Below, one piece after another: positions 1 through 5,191 of a DNA stretch of 6,496 nt. The translations under genes were made by a program, and so were the position numbers. The notes beneath the pieces were generated by a model. The model did no database searches. It saw only the letters and a list, made by a program, of their open reading frames with translations, and was not told the origin of the DNA. The stretch comes from Leptolyngbya sp. SIO4C5 (GTDB lineage: Bacteria; Cyanobacteriota; Cyanobacteriia; Phormidesmidales; Phormidesmidaceae), in assembly GCA_010671965.1 (NCBI GenBank), contig JAAHIC010000265.1, forward strand, positions 1 to 6,496, written 5' to 3'. Numbering within the stretch: the first letter of the stretch is position 1; each line of letters opens with the position of its first letter.

Positions 1-1
1 T

Positions 2-700
2 GTCAACATGCGATCGGCTGCCACCAAAGGCGTGCGCAAGTTGACCCTGCTTCAAAGAGGCACATTTGGCGACGTAGCCTCGACTGCCCAGGAAGCGATC
101 GAGGGCATTATTGGCAGCAACCAAAATCTGCTGCAAATGGTAAATACGCTACTGGAGGTGTATCGGCACGAAGCGGGTAAGAAAACAATGACGTTTGCTC
201 GCTTTGATTTTGAAGGTTTGATTCGAGATGTGGTTGAAGAACTGCGGCCTTTGATTGAAGAGAAAGGGCTTAATTTGGAGCTGCAAACCAGCAGTTCTCA
301 AGCCGCTAACTGGGATGGCAAGATTGTGGGAGACTGCCTAGAAATCCGGCGAGTGATTACGAATTTGATTGGCAATGCCATCAAGTTTACGGATGAAGGG
401 GGAATTACAATTCGCGTTGAGTTAAAGAATGGCGATGGCAAGATAGATCGAGAAAAGTATGCCGTTGCGGTGATTCAGGATACAGGCACTGGCATTTCGG
501 CAGAGGATCAGCAAGAGCTTTTTGAGTGGTTCCGCCAGGGACAGCACATGCGGGCAGGCAGCGGTTTGGGGCTGCACCTCTCATCTCGGATTATCAAAGC
601 CCATCAGGGACGCATCGAGGTAGAGTCTCAGATCGATGAAGGCAGCACGTTTCGGGTTTATTTACCTGTCGTGCAAAACGTCAGCAGCGCTCAGAGCTAA
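2..700 (+). CDS. Sensor histidine kinase, C-terminal part (5' end outside window)
   Basis: This is the catalytic end of a two-component sensor kinase, which binds ATP and phosphorylates a histidine in its own dimerisation domain. The frame is open to the left edge, so the Met at base 8 is probably internal; residues are numbered from it. The helical stretch at about 28-60 (LLQMVNTLLEVYRHEAG) is the second dimerisation helix of a HisKA domain. The HATPase_c domain follows: N box NLIGNAIKFT (119-128), G1 box DTGTGIS (158-164), F-box-like LFEWFRQG (171-178) and G2 box GSGLGLHLS (184-192). It ends in the usual final strand GSTFRVYLP. The H box with the phosphorylated histidine is not in the window, and neither are any sensor or receiver domains, so the stimulus cannot be told. 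The stop overlaps the convergent HTH gene by four bases. No partner response regulator is visible. Confidence 0.93.
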   Translation, partial: VNMRSAATKGVRKLTLLQRGTFGDVASTAQEAIEGIIGSNQNLLQMVNTLLEVYRHEAGKKTMTFARFDFEGLIRDVVEELRPLIEEKGLNLELQTSSSQAANWDGKIVGDCLEIRRVITNLIGNAIKFTDEGGITIRVELKNGDGKIDREKYAVAVIQDTGTGISAEDQQELFEWFRQGQHMRAGSGLGLHLSSRIIKAHQGRIEVESQIDEGSTFRVYLPVVQNVSSAQS

Positions 701-939
701 GTCCCTTCGTCTACGGTCTGATGCACCAGCAAATCCCCAGGCTGACAGCGCAGCGCAACACAAAGCGCATCCAAAGTCGCTTCATCAATGCGGGTAAACC
801 GTCTTCTTACTTTAAGACGAGAAATGGAGCGAGGATTCATTCCTGTGGCAGCAGCTAACTCTTTATTGCTGATGTTGCGTTCAGCCATGACAATCGCTAA
901 CCGCCACTCAATCACCACTGCCTCATTGAAATACCGCAT
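697..939 (-). CDS. Small XRE/Cro-type HTH transcriptional regulator
   Basis: An 80-residue protein that is almost entirely one Cro/C1-type helix-turn-helix. The recognition region is ISNKELAAATGMNPRSISRL (about 23-42), and the tail IDEATLDALCVALRCQPGDLL (51-71) is the typical last helix pair of this family. It should bind DNA as a dimer; its targets are unknown. The start is uncertain. The ATG at 939 has no Shine-Dalgarno sequence. Two in-frame GTG codons (918-916 and 915-913) lie just downstream, and GAGG (complement of 921-924) is 5 nt before the second. Starting there gives MIEWRLAIVMAERNIS, which as I recall is how many family members begin, so a 72-residue product is quite possible. An imperfect inverted repeat at 979-1004 upstream could be an autoregulatory operator. 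The basic run VRRR (44-47) probably contacts DNA. No toxin partner is adjacent, so an antitoxin role is not supported. Confidence 0.88.
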   Translation of the reverse strand: MRYFNEAVVIEWRLAIVMAERNISNKELAAATGMNPRSISRLKVRRRFTRIDEATLDALCVALRCQPGDLLVHQTVDEGT

Positions 940-978
940 TGTAGGCAGATGCTAGCATTCAGGCTAAGCCATATTCTC

Positions 979-1004
979 TTTTGAAGACAGCAGAAGTCTC
1001 AAAA
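979..1004. promoter_or_regulatory. Imperfect inverted repeat upstream of the HTH gene, possible operator
   Basis: TTTTGAAGAC (979-988) and GTCTCAAAA (996-1004) are complementary apart from one extra A in the left arm, with a 7-nt spacer. It lies 40-65 bp before the ATG of the minus-strand HTH gene, where a small XRE repressor often binds. The symmetry is seen; the operator role is inference. Confidence 0.3.
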
Positions 1005-1077
1005 TAGACCGCTACGGTAGTAAATGCTCTAGAATTAATCTATACTGCAGCTTGTTCGAGCATCGGTAGATACGGAC

Positions 1078-1111
1078 AAAAAAACGCGATCGCATCTGAA
1101 AGGCGATCGCG
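1078..1111 (-). terminator. Intrinsic terminator on the minus strand built from two HIP1 elements
   Basis: CGCGATCGC (1085-1093) and GCGATCGCG (1103-1111) form a perfect 9-bp stem with a 9-nt loop. On the minus strand the stem is followed at once by seven T (A-run at 1078-1084), the classical rho-independent layout. On the plus strand no T-run follows. The nearest minus-strand gene feeding it is the PEP-CTERM gene ending at 1478, so a read-through transcript would run antisense across the small gene at 1136-1369 and stop here. It could also shield the HTH gene's promoter region from such transcription. On the plus strand the same hairpin may fold in the leader of the 1136 gene. Confidence 0.6.
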
Positions 1112-1135
1112 GGCAAACTTATTTGATTACTCATC

Positions 1136-1369
1136 ATGATACCAACTGTTCAGACCATTCCAGAACTGCTGCAGCAAACGGCAGCGCCCTCTCCCGCCAA
1201 CCGCCAACCGATTCGCCTGCTTGCCTGCGGCGTTCCAGACGGGGTTGAAAGCGTCATTATGCGGCTTTATCTGCAAGGCTTTTCTCAGGTCTATGAGTGG
1301 AGTCCGCCGCTGCCCTCCCCCATCCAAGGCGAAGTCATCCGAATTTTGACTCGATACTATCAGGGTTGA
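1136..1369 (+). CDS. Small protein resembling an uncharacterised cyanobacterial family
   Basis: A 77-residue soluble protein with no signal peptide or membrane helix. After a variable, polar N-terminus (1-25) comes a compact block: IRLLACGVPDGVESVIMRLY (26-45), then GFSQVYEWSPP (48-58) and GEVIRILTRYY (65-75). As I recall, the pattern GVP, x(n), L-x-GF, EWS and GEV-x-x-ILT marks a family of 70-80 residue proteins common in cyanobacteria, sometimes mislabelled as peptide-ABC-transporter components. Its function is unknown to me. ATG 1136 is the first Met in frame; there is no Shine-Dalgarno sequence. A -10-like TATACT lies at 1041-1046 with no good -35, which would give a leader of roughly 80 nt holding the HIP1 hairpin. 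A minus-strand frame (1127-1327) overlaps it and was judged a shadow. Confidence 0.72.
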   Translation: MIPTVQTIPELLQQTAAPSPANRQPIRLLACGVPDGVESVIMRLYLQGFSQVYEWSPPLPSPIQGEVIRILTRYYQG

Positions 1370-1374
1370 ACGCC

Positions 1375-1413
1375 ACAGCCGAGTTTCTTCTGCGTTGGAA
1401 GAAACTCGGCTGT
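1375..1413. terminator. Perfect 16-bp hairpin between convergent genes, probable transcription terminator
   Basis: ACAGCCGAGTTTCTTC (1375-1390) and its exact complement GAAGAAACTCGGCTGT (1398-1413) enclose a 7-nt loop. It begins 6 bp after the stop of the 1136 gene and lies 65 bp from the end of the convergent PEP-CTERM gene. The stem is long enough to stop transcription from either side, although neither strand has a strong T-run after it; the plus strand has only a diffuse CTAATTTTG about 17 nt later. Hairpins with a GAAAC/GTTTC-type stem between converging genes are familiar in cyanobacterial genomes. Confidence 0.6.
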
Positions 1414-1477
1414 CACAAGCTGACTAATTTTGTAGATACACCCCAAATAGAACAGGCTGCAGTCCTAAAGACGCAGA

Positions 1478-2380
1478 TTACTGAGCCGCCCACCGCTTGA
1501 GCGTACGCACTGTGCCGAGTGCGAAGAGTCCTAAGGCAGCCGCTGCGCCCGGTTCGGGGACAGAGGCGGGATCTTCCGGCGATTGGGTTTCCTGATAGTC
1601 AAAGGAAGCGATCGCGCCGCTGGCTCCCTGATAGTTCACGATGATTTGCTTAATGCCGTCAAAGTCTCCATTCCCGTTGTCAAAAGTGAATTCTCTAAAG
1701 GAGTTGTCTCCTTCTAGTGCTCCACCTGTTCTGCCAGTTTGGGTATTAGAGTTGAAGTCCCACTGCTTTGATAAAACAGTGTCAGTCACGTAAGTTTCGT
1801 AGTTGTCGTTATCAATCGTGAAGTCGTCTCGGCCATCGGCGTAGGCGAAAGTGAAGTTCAGCTTTTGATTGCGAATAATCGCCTCGTCTAAATCCACAAA
1901 GCCAAACTTGTCGAAGGTAATACCGGAGGCAAACTTATCTAGGTCAAAGTCGATAAACACTTTGCCGCCGCTGCCATTGTCGTCCGGCGTATTGCTGCTG
2001 TTCTCTTGGATAATCAGGACGTTACCCTGTTCTGGCGTGTCGTAACCATACCAGCTTCCGCCTTGCTTGTAAGCGCCTTTGCCAGTGGCTAAGTCGCGAT
2101 CGCCGCCTGTGCAGACATTGGTAAAGCCGTTAGCTGAATAGCCGTTGTCACCCCCTTTGCCTTTGCAGGCTGTGTCATAGAGCAGTAATCCGTGAGATTT
2201 GTTGGTGCTAAAGCTGACGCCGTGCGTATTTTGCCACTGGTTGGTGATGCGAGTGCCGTCAGCCCCAGCAAAGCCCTCGTCAAAGTTGAGGCTGACAGCT
2301 TGGGCGGGAGCCGCAACCGTAACACCTGTCCCAGCTAGCAGTAGAGCAACAGCTAAAAGAGAACGTCGAACATGTTTCAT
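1478..2380 (-). CDS. PEP-CTERM sorting-domain secreted protein
   Basis: A 300-residue exported protein. The N-terminus has a basic start (MKHVRRS), a hydrophobic core (LLAVALLLAGTGVTVAA) and a probable signal peptidase site after AQA, residue 28. The C-terminus carries a complete PEP-CTERM signal: VPEPG (274-278), a short hydrophobic segment AAAALGLFALGTV (279-291) and a basic tail RTLKRW. By family knowledge, such a tail is recognised by an exosortase, in cyanobacteria a cyanoexosortase, and processed during export to the cell surface or extracellular matrix. The mature region is rich in Gly, Asp, Asn and aromatics, with alternating strand-like segments (KVFIDFDLDKF 140-150; FREFTFDNGNGDF 228-240). 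It looks like a beta-sandwich, possibly carbohydrate- or calcium-binding (inference). Cys72 and Cys90 could form a disulfide. The start has a good ribosome site (AAAGG, 10 nt upstream). No exosortase gene is in the window. Confidence 0.88.
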   Translation of the reverse strand: MKHVRRSLLAVALLLAGTGVTVAAPAQAVSLNFDEGFAGADGTRITNQWQNTHGVSFSTNKSHGLLLYDTACKGKGGDNGYSANGFTNVCTGGDRDLATGKGAYKQGGSWYGYDTPEQGNVLIIQENSSNTPDDNGSGGKVFIDFDLDKFASGITFDKFGFVDLDEAIIRNQKLNFTFAYADGRDDFTIDNDNYETYVTDTVLSKQWDFNSNTQTGRTGGALEGDNSFREFTFDNGNGDFDGIKQIIVNYQGASGAIASFDYQETQSPEDPASVPEPGAAAALGLFALGTVRTLKRWAAQ

Positions 2381-2390
2381 AGAGTGACGA

Positions 2391-2395
2391 CCTTT
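2391..2395 (-). promoter_or_regulatory. Ribosome binding site of the PEP-CTERM gene
   Basis: On the minus strand AAAGG lies 10 nt before the ATG at 2380. It supports that start over any downstream one, and the signal peptide begins directly at it. Confidence 0.6.
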
Positions 2396-2563
2396 CTAAA
2401 ATTCCAAAAAGTAATATCGGTAAAAGTGATTTTGCAGGGGCTAAGTATCTAGCAAAATAAGGGAGTATTTTTTTGACTAGACATGATTTCACTTTTTTTA
2501 GAGTAGCAAGCGGTAATAGCTTTTTGTCTATATGTTTGCAGCTATCATCGACTCTTTAATAAT

Positions 2564-2579
2564 TCAGTGTTTGCACTGA
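2564..2579. repeat. Short hairpin with a competing alternative pairing
   Basis: TCAGTG (2564-2569) and CACTGA (2574-2579) form a perfect 6-bp stem with a TTTG loop. A second perfect pair, CTATCA (2542-2547) with TGATAG (2577-2582), uses part of the same right arm, so the two structures exclude each other. What it does is unknown. Confidence 0.4.
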
Positions 2580-2589
2580 TAGTATTGTT

Positions 2590-2622
2590 AGAAAAAAGTC
2601 AGAAAAATGTCAGCAAAGTGAG
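2590..2622 (+). repeat. Three imperfect 11-bp direct repeats
   Basis: AGAAAAAAGTC (2590-2600), AGAAAAATGTC (2601-2611) and a weaker AGCAAAGTGAG (2612-2622) follow without spacers. The first two match at 10 of 11 positions, the third at 7 of 11 against the second. The period is close to one helical turn, so equivalent bases face the same side, as in sites for cooperatively binding regulators. The sequence does not resemble the cyanobacterial Pho box. Confidence 0.4.
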
Positions 2623-2673
2623 TTTAGCTATAGCTCGTTTGCTGTTGTCAACATGCCCGACTGCAACTACCTG

Positions 2674-2710
2674 CTTAAAGTTTTGGCTTAGTCAAAACCT
2701 AAACTTTAAG
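2674..2710. repeat. Long imperfect palindrome just upstream of the 2728 gene
   Basis: CTTAAAGTTT (2674-2683) and AAACTTTAAG (2701-2710) are perfect 10-bp complements; one mismatch and two further G:C pairs extend the stem inwards. A competing inner hairpin is possible, GTTTTG (2680-2685) with CAAAAC (2693-2698). It ends 17 bp before the TTG proposed as start of the next gene, so it could be an operator, a leader hairpin or part of a terminator. No function is established. Confidence 0.5.
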
Positions 2711-2727
2711 ACTGCGGCCCTGATTAT

Positions 2728-3240
2728 TTGGATTTTTCAAAGAAGCGCTGCTGTCTGAATGATCACCAAGACTTTGAAGCTGCTTTTTTGACTGTTGTTG
2801 TAATCTCGGTCACAGCCGCCAGCCCAATTTGGTCACAAGCGATCGCAGCTTTCATCACGCCCCGACTCCAGGAAGATCACGTCGGCGGTATGGGTAGAGT
2901 CACGGAGAAATTTCGAGAAAAACGAGATAGTAAGACTATCGGTTCAGTAATTGCATCTATGCGACCTCAGATTCACTTAGCGGCTAACCTCAAAGCCAAC
3001 TCTCTAACTTTTCAATTTGGGTGCATTGCCTTTCGCAGCGGCTATAGCCTGCTTTCTGCTCTGCTAAGTGAATCGCTAACGACGCAAGAAGAAATCGTGA
3101 TTGAACGCCTACTGCAGGTTGAACCAAGAGAGGGCTTTCAGGTAACGACCAACGCCTTGGCTTATGATGAGCTGAGGGAGCGTCTTTGTAGTTTGAAACA
3201 GGCCCGGACTACCTCATACGGTTGTCCCCGTTGCGATTGA
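2728..3240 (+). CDS. Hypothetical protein, unrecognised; start uncertain
   Basis: A 170-codon frame that I do not recognise. Its codons look like those of neighbouring genes and it contains a HIP1 site (2839-2846), which favours a real gene. There is no ATG before residue 55: the longest form needs TTG at 2728, and an in-frame stop lies at 2707-2709. In that form residues 20-41 (FLTVVVISVTAASPIWSQAI) resemble a signal peptide or membrane anchor. The alternative ATG at 2890 gives a soluble protein of 116 residues. Neither start has a good ribosome site. The core (about 72-150) looks mixed alpha/beta. The protein ends in YGCPRCD, a CxxC pair at 166-169 that might bind metal but lacks a second pair. 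A decayed gene is possible. The next gene begins 50 bp later on the same strand, so the two could be cotranscribed. Confidence 0.42.
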   Translation: MDFSKKRCCLNDHQDFEAAFLTVVVISVTAASPIWSQAIAAFITPRLQEDHVGGMGRVTEKFREKRDSKTIGSVIASMRPQIHLAANLKANSLTFQFGCIAFRSGYSLLSALLSESLTTQEEIVIERLLQVEPREGFQVTTNALAYDELRERLCSLKQARTTSYGCPRCD

Positions 3241-3290
3241 GACACTATTTCATTTTTTACAAACTTTTGTTCCCTAACCCAAAGCCCCAA

Positions 3291-3566
3291 ATGCTAGCAC
3301 AGACTTCCCCCACCACTTTTTCCACGGGCGATCGCTCAGAGCAAAACGCCTACATTAAACAAATCGGTATTGCCTACTGGATGAAGCTTGTTCGTGAAGG
3401 CATACCTAAAACCGATGCCCGTACGATTGCAGCGGCGATCGCCAAATATGACGTAGCCAAGCGGCTACCCTCTCTAGAACAGAAGGAACTTATCGTACAT
3501 TACAGTCCGCTTATCTGCCGGGCACAGCTATGGCGCACTCGCTTACTGCTAACCTCGCAAACCTAA
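3291..3566 (+). CDS. Small hypothetical protein, mostly helical
   Basis: A 91-residue protein of unknown function. I chose ATG 3291 over the upstream TTG at 3222 because the extra residues (LRHYFIFYKLLFPNPKP) do not look coding and would overlap the previous gene. There is no Shine-Dalgarno sequence. After a polar start (1-17) the protein looks largely alpha-helical: AYIKQIGIAYWMKLVREGI (19-37), then TDARTIAAAIAKYDVAKRL (40-58) and a basic, leucine-rich end. No signal peptide, Cys pair or catalytic motif is visible; the one Cys is in the tail. Two HIP1 sites (3328-3335 and 3435-3442) fall inside it, and the reading frame is well kept around both. Its stop TAA shares the bases CTAA with the stop of the convergent pentapeptide gene. 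Confidence 0.6.
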   Translation: MLAQTSPTTFSTGDRSEQNAYIKQIGIAYWMKLVREGIPKTDARTIAAAIAKYDVAKRLPSLEQKELIVHYSPLICRAQLWRTRLLLTSQT

Positions 3567-4111
3567 GCTTTCGCCAGCTCGGCATCGGTTTCTAGGATTG
3601 AAGCCTCTGACAGGCTCACCCGCTCCAGCGTGGCAGCTTCTAGCTGAGACCGTTCAACCACCGCCCCTTTCAGGCAGGCTCCGGTCAGGTCGGCTCCAGC
3701 TAGATCAGCCCCCCGCAAATCAGCGTCGGTTAAATCGGCATAGCAAAGATTCGCATTTTGCAGGTTAGCCCCCTGAAGCTGTGCCCCTACCAGGCTTGCC
3801 AAGCGCAAATCTGCCTGGGATAAGTGAGCCTGAGTCAAATTAGCAGACTCTAAGCAACTGCGAATTAAAACCGCCTGACAGAGATTAGCACCAGGCAAAG
3901 CGGCCTGCTTTAGGTTTGCTCGCCAGAGGTTGGCATGAGACAGATTGGCCAGAGTCAGATTAGCCTGCTGCAAACTAGCACAGGATAAGTCAGCGCGGCG
4001 CAGGATAATGCCGGTTAGATCGGCCCTTAGGATCCAGGTTTCACGGAGATTCCAATAGCTGAAGTCGCGCTTACCGATGGCGTAGTGTTGTAGTAGCTTG
4101 ATAGCCTCCAT
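3563..4111 (-). CDS. Pentapeptide-repeat protein
   Basis: A 182-residue protein made almost wholly of A(D/N)LxX repeats. After a short helix-like N-terminus, MEAIKLLQHYAIGKRDFS (1-18), the repeats run in unbroken five-residue register from about 26 to 170, some 29 units, for example ADLRGADLAGADLTGA (130-145). By family knowledge this folds into a right-handed quadrilateral beta-helix about seven turns long, with the central Leu/Phe and preceding Ala pointing inward. No signal peptide or membrane helix is present, so it is probably cytosolic. The lead KLLQHYAIGKRDFSYWNL resembles the start of many cyanobacterial pentapeptide proteins whose roles are mostly unknown. A Qnr-like gyrase-mimic role cannot be claimed; no adjacent gene points to one. 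ATG 4111 has only a distant GGAG upstream. The gene overlaps the convergent 3291 gene by four bases. Confidence 0.93.
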   Translation of the reverse strand: MEAIKLLQHYAIGKRDFSYWNLRETWILRADLTGIILRRADLSCASLQQANLTLANLSHANLWRANLKQAALPGANLCQAVLIRSCLESANLTQAHLSQADLRLASLVGAQLQGANLQNANLCYADLTDADLRGADLAGADLTGACLKGAVVERSQLEAATLERVSLSEASILETDAELAKA

Positions 4112-4430
4112 GTTGACTCGATTGGCTCCGTGTCAGGTTTGCTTGAACTTCTGTGACGCACGCTACAGGAATCTCAAAGCGCGGTCAGGGGCGGCGGCTC
4201 GTCTTTGCAGTCTTAAAACGCGGTCGGCCCTATCGCCCCTGTCAGAACTGACCGATCAGCTTATCCATGCAGCTACCCGCAGCGCTATGTCAGCGGCAAG
4301 GCAGTACTTATGAAGTTTTATTTCTTTGTAAACTAATGTAACAAATGCTCAGGTGAAGTGCAACGTTTGCGTGGAGCTGCTTTATCGCTGACAGACAAGA
4401 TTTTTGGGTGACAACTATGATCCTTCAGCT
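4112..4430. other. Intergenic region upstream of the pentapeptide gene, no gene seen
   Basis: These 319 bp lie between two minus-strand genes. A plus-strand frame (4098-4313) has no recognisable content. Symmetric elements are CAGGGGCG (4186-4193) with CGCCCCTG (4234-4241), the 12-bp palindrome GTCAGAACTGAC (4241-4252), and TTTGT (4325-4329) with ACAAA (4341-4345). On the minus strand TTTACA (complement of 4327-4332), followed 16 nt later by TAAGTA, is a weak promoter candidate for the pentapeptide gene. No clear terminator for the TPR gene was found. Confidence 0.55.
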
Positions 4431-4961
4431 CTAATCGGTAGCAACGTTAGCTGAGCAAACTGTAGACCAGTTCTCCAGACTGGCCCGGGCTTCTAGCAGG
4501 CCGGTCAGTTCTCCTCGATAAGCCACTAAACGACCTCGCTCAATTGAATCTGGCGGTACCAGAGGCACTAAGGCATCTATCGTTGCAGCGGCACAGACCC
4601 AGTCTTGCTCGTCAACGGCTTCTGCTAGCGTATCTTGCAGTTCTTCAACGCGGCGGTTTCTGGCCTCGATCGCTCGTACCTGGTCAATATAAGATTGGAC
4701 GTTAGCGATCGCGGCAATGGCGTAGCGATCGCCCGGCCTAGCCGCCAGTGCCCGCCGAAAGTTAATCAGAGCCGTCTGGTAGTCCCTCTGAGCGGTGGCG
4801 GCATAGCCAATGCGCATGGCTCGCCCATAGTCTTCAGCCGACTGGGCCTGCGCGATTTGAAGCGGTTGCGCCTGGGTGGGGGCGGTAGCCGAGGTGAGTG
4901 CCCAGCCTCCCAAAGTCAGCGAAAGCGGAAACGCAATTTTAATTACCTGCTGCCAAATCAT
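4431..4961 (-). CDS. Exported TPR-like repeat protein
   Basis: A 176-residue protein with a signal peptide and a short tetratricopeptide-type helical region. The N-terminus MIWQQVIKIAFPLSLTLGGW continues to a likely cleavage site near PTQAQ (29-32), so it should act in the periplasm, lumen or outside the cell. The best TPR unit is GYAATAQRDYQTALINFRRA (52-71) followed by ARPGDRYAIAAIANV (74-88), with the small residues and the Pro expected of TPR helices A and B. The helical stretch 89-118 (RAIEARNRRVEELQDTL) may be coiled coil. The rest (119-165) may hold a degenerate second repeat; Cys123 and Cys169 could pair. I chose ATG 4961; a TTG four codons earlier (4973) is possible but unnecessary. 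It probably serves as a protein-interaction scaffold. It is divergent from proS with 230 bp between; no functional link is evident. Two HIP1 sites (4705-4712, 4725-4732) lie inside. Confidence 0.82.
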   Translation of the reverse strand: MIWQQVIKIAFPLSLTLGGWALTSATAPTQAQPLQIAQAQSAEDYGRAMRIGYAATAQRDYQTALINFRRALAARPGDRYAIAAIANVQSYIDQVRAIEARNRRVEELQDTLAEAVDEQDWVCAAATIDALVPLVPPDSIERGRLVAYRGELTGLLEARASLENWSTVCSANVATD

Positions 4962-4985
4962 GTCAGTGTGCAAATCTATTTAATC

Positions 4986-4997
4986 GGGCGATCGCCC
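4986..4997. repeat. Extended HIP1 palindrome in the TPR/proS intergenic region
   Basis: GGGCGATCGCCC is a perfect 12-bp palindrome centred on HIP1, 25 bp upstream of the TPR gene's ATG. HIP1 sites are usually not regulatory, so only the sequence itself is claimed. Confidence 0.5.
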
Positions 4998-5174
4998 CTA
5001 AGCTACCGAATATTAGTAGTTTTTAGCGACTTTGCAAAATTAATATAGGTTCCTTGGCTCTATTTAACTTAACGACCTGCTGGCGCTAGACTCTGCAGGG
5101 GCTGCCGCAGGCTGTATATTCTCTCTTTGCCCGAATGTTTTATTCTTAACTGAAGATAAGCGACAGAAAATATT

Positions 5175-5180
5175 AGGAGA
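5175..5180 (+). promoter_or_regulatory. Ribosome binding site of proS
   Basis: AGGAGA lies 11 nt before the ATG at 5192, the strongest Shine-Dalgarno match in the window. The start agrees with the usual ProRS N-terminus ([13 protein letters not shown]). Upstream, CCTGC (5076-5080) can pair with GCAGG at 5095-5099 or at 5107-5111, a possible leader structure; no convincing promoter was identified. Confidence 0.75.
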
Positions 5181-5191
5181 AGCAAGCCGCC

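Larger units (their letters stand above)
2381..2727. other. AT-rich divergent intergenic region, repeat-rich, no convincing gene
   Basis: These 347 bp separate the starts of two divergent genes and should hold both promoters. I found no sigma70-type promoter I would defend. On the plus strand TTGACT (2473-2478) is a fair -35, but only TTTTAG follows at 17 nt. Inverted arms ATTTTGC (2429-2435) and GCAAAAT (2452-2458) flank a 16-bp spacer some 50-80 bp before the PEP-CTERM start and could be a binding site. A 63-codon plus-strand frame at 2567-2758 has no recognisable content and is judged spurious. Separately listed hairpins and repeats fill 2542-2710. Confidence 0.6.

Noticed and set aside
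1127..1327. Minus-strand 66-codon frame ending 16 bp before the HIP1 terminator
   Set aside because: Its position is tempting, but the plus-strand frame over the same bases carries a recognisable family pattern. The minus frame is Arg/Gly-rich without motifs and looks like an antisense shadow.
2646..2656. TGTCAACATGC also found at bases 1-11
   Set aside because: Several 11-base matches are expected by chance in a window of this size, and one copy is inside the kinase coding region.
4098..4313. Plus-strand 71-codon frame antisense to the start of the pentapeptide gene
   Set aside because: No recognisable motif, no ribosome site, and an Arg/Ala/Leu-rich composition typical of a random frame in GC-rich DNA.
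4328..4341. NtcA-like site GTA-N8-TAA with TTTGT/ACAAA arms
   Set aside because: The consensus needs GTA-N8-TAC, and here the last base is A. No promoter sits at the proper distance, so it was kept only as a note in the intergenic entry.
4705..4732. Paired HIP1 hairpin inside the TPR gene as a regulatory element
   Set aside because: Any two HIP1 copies can pair because the octamer is palindromic. There is no T-run, and the site lies in the middle of a continuous coding frame.
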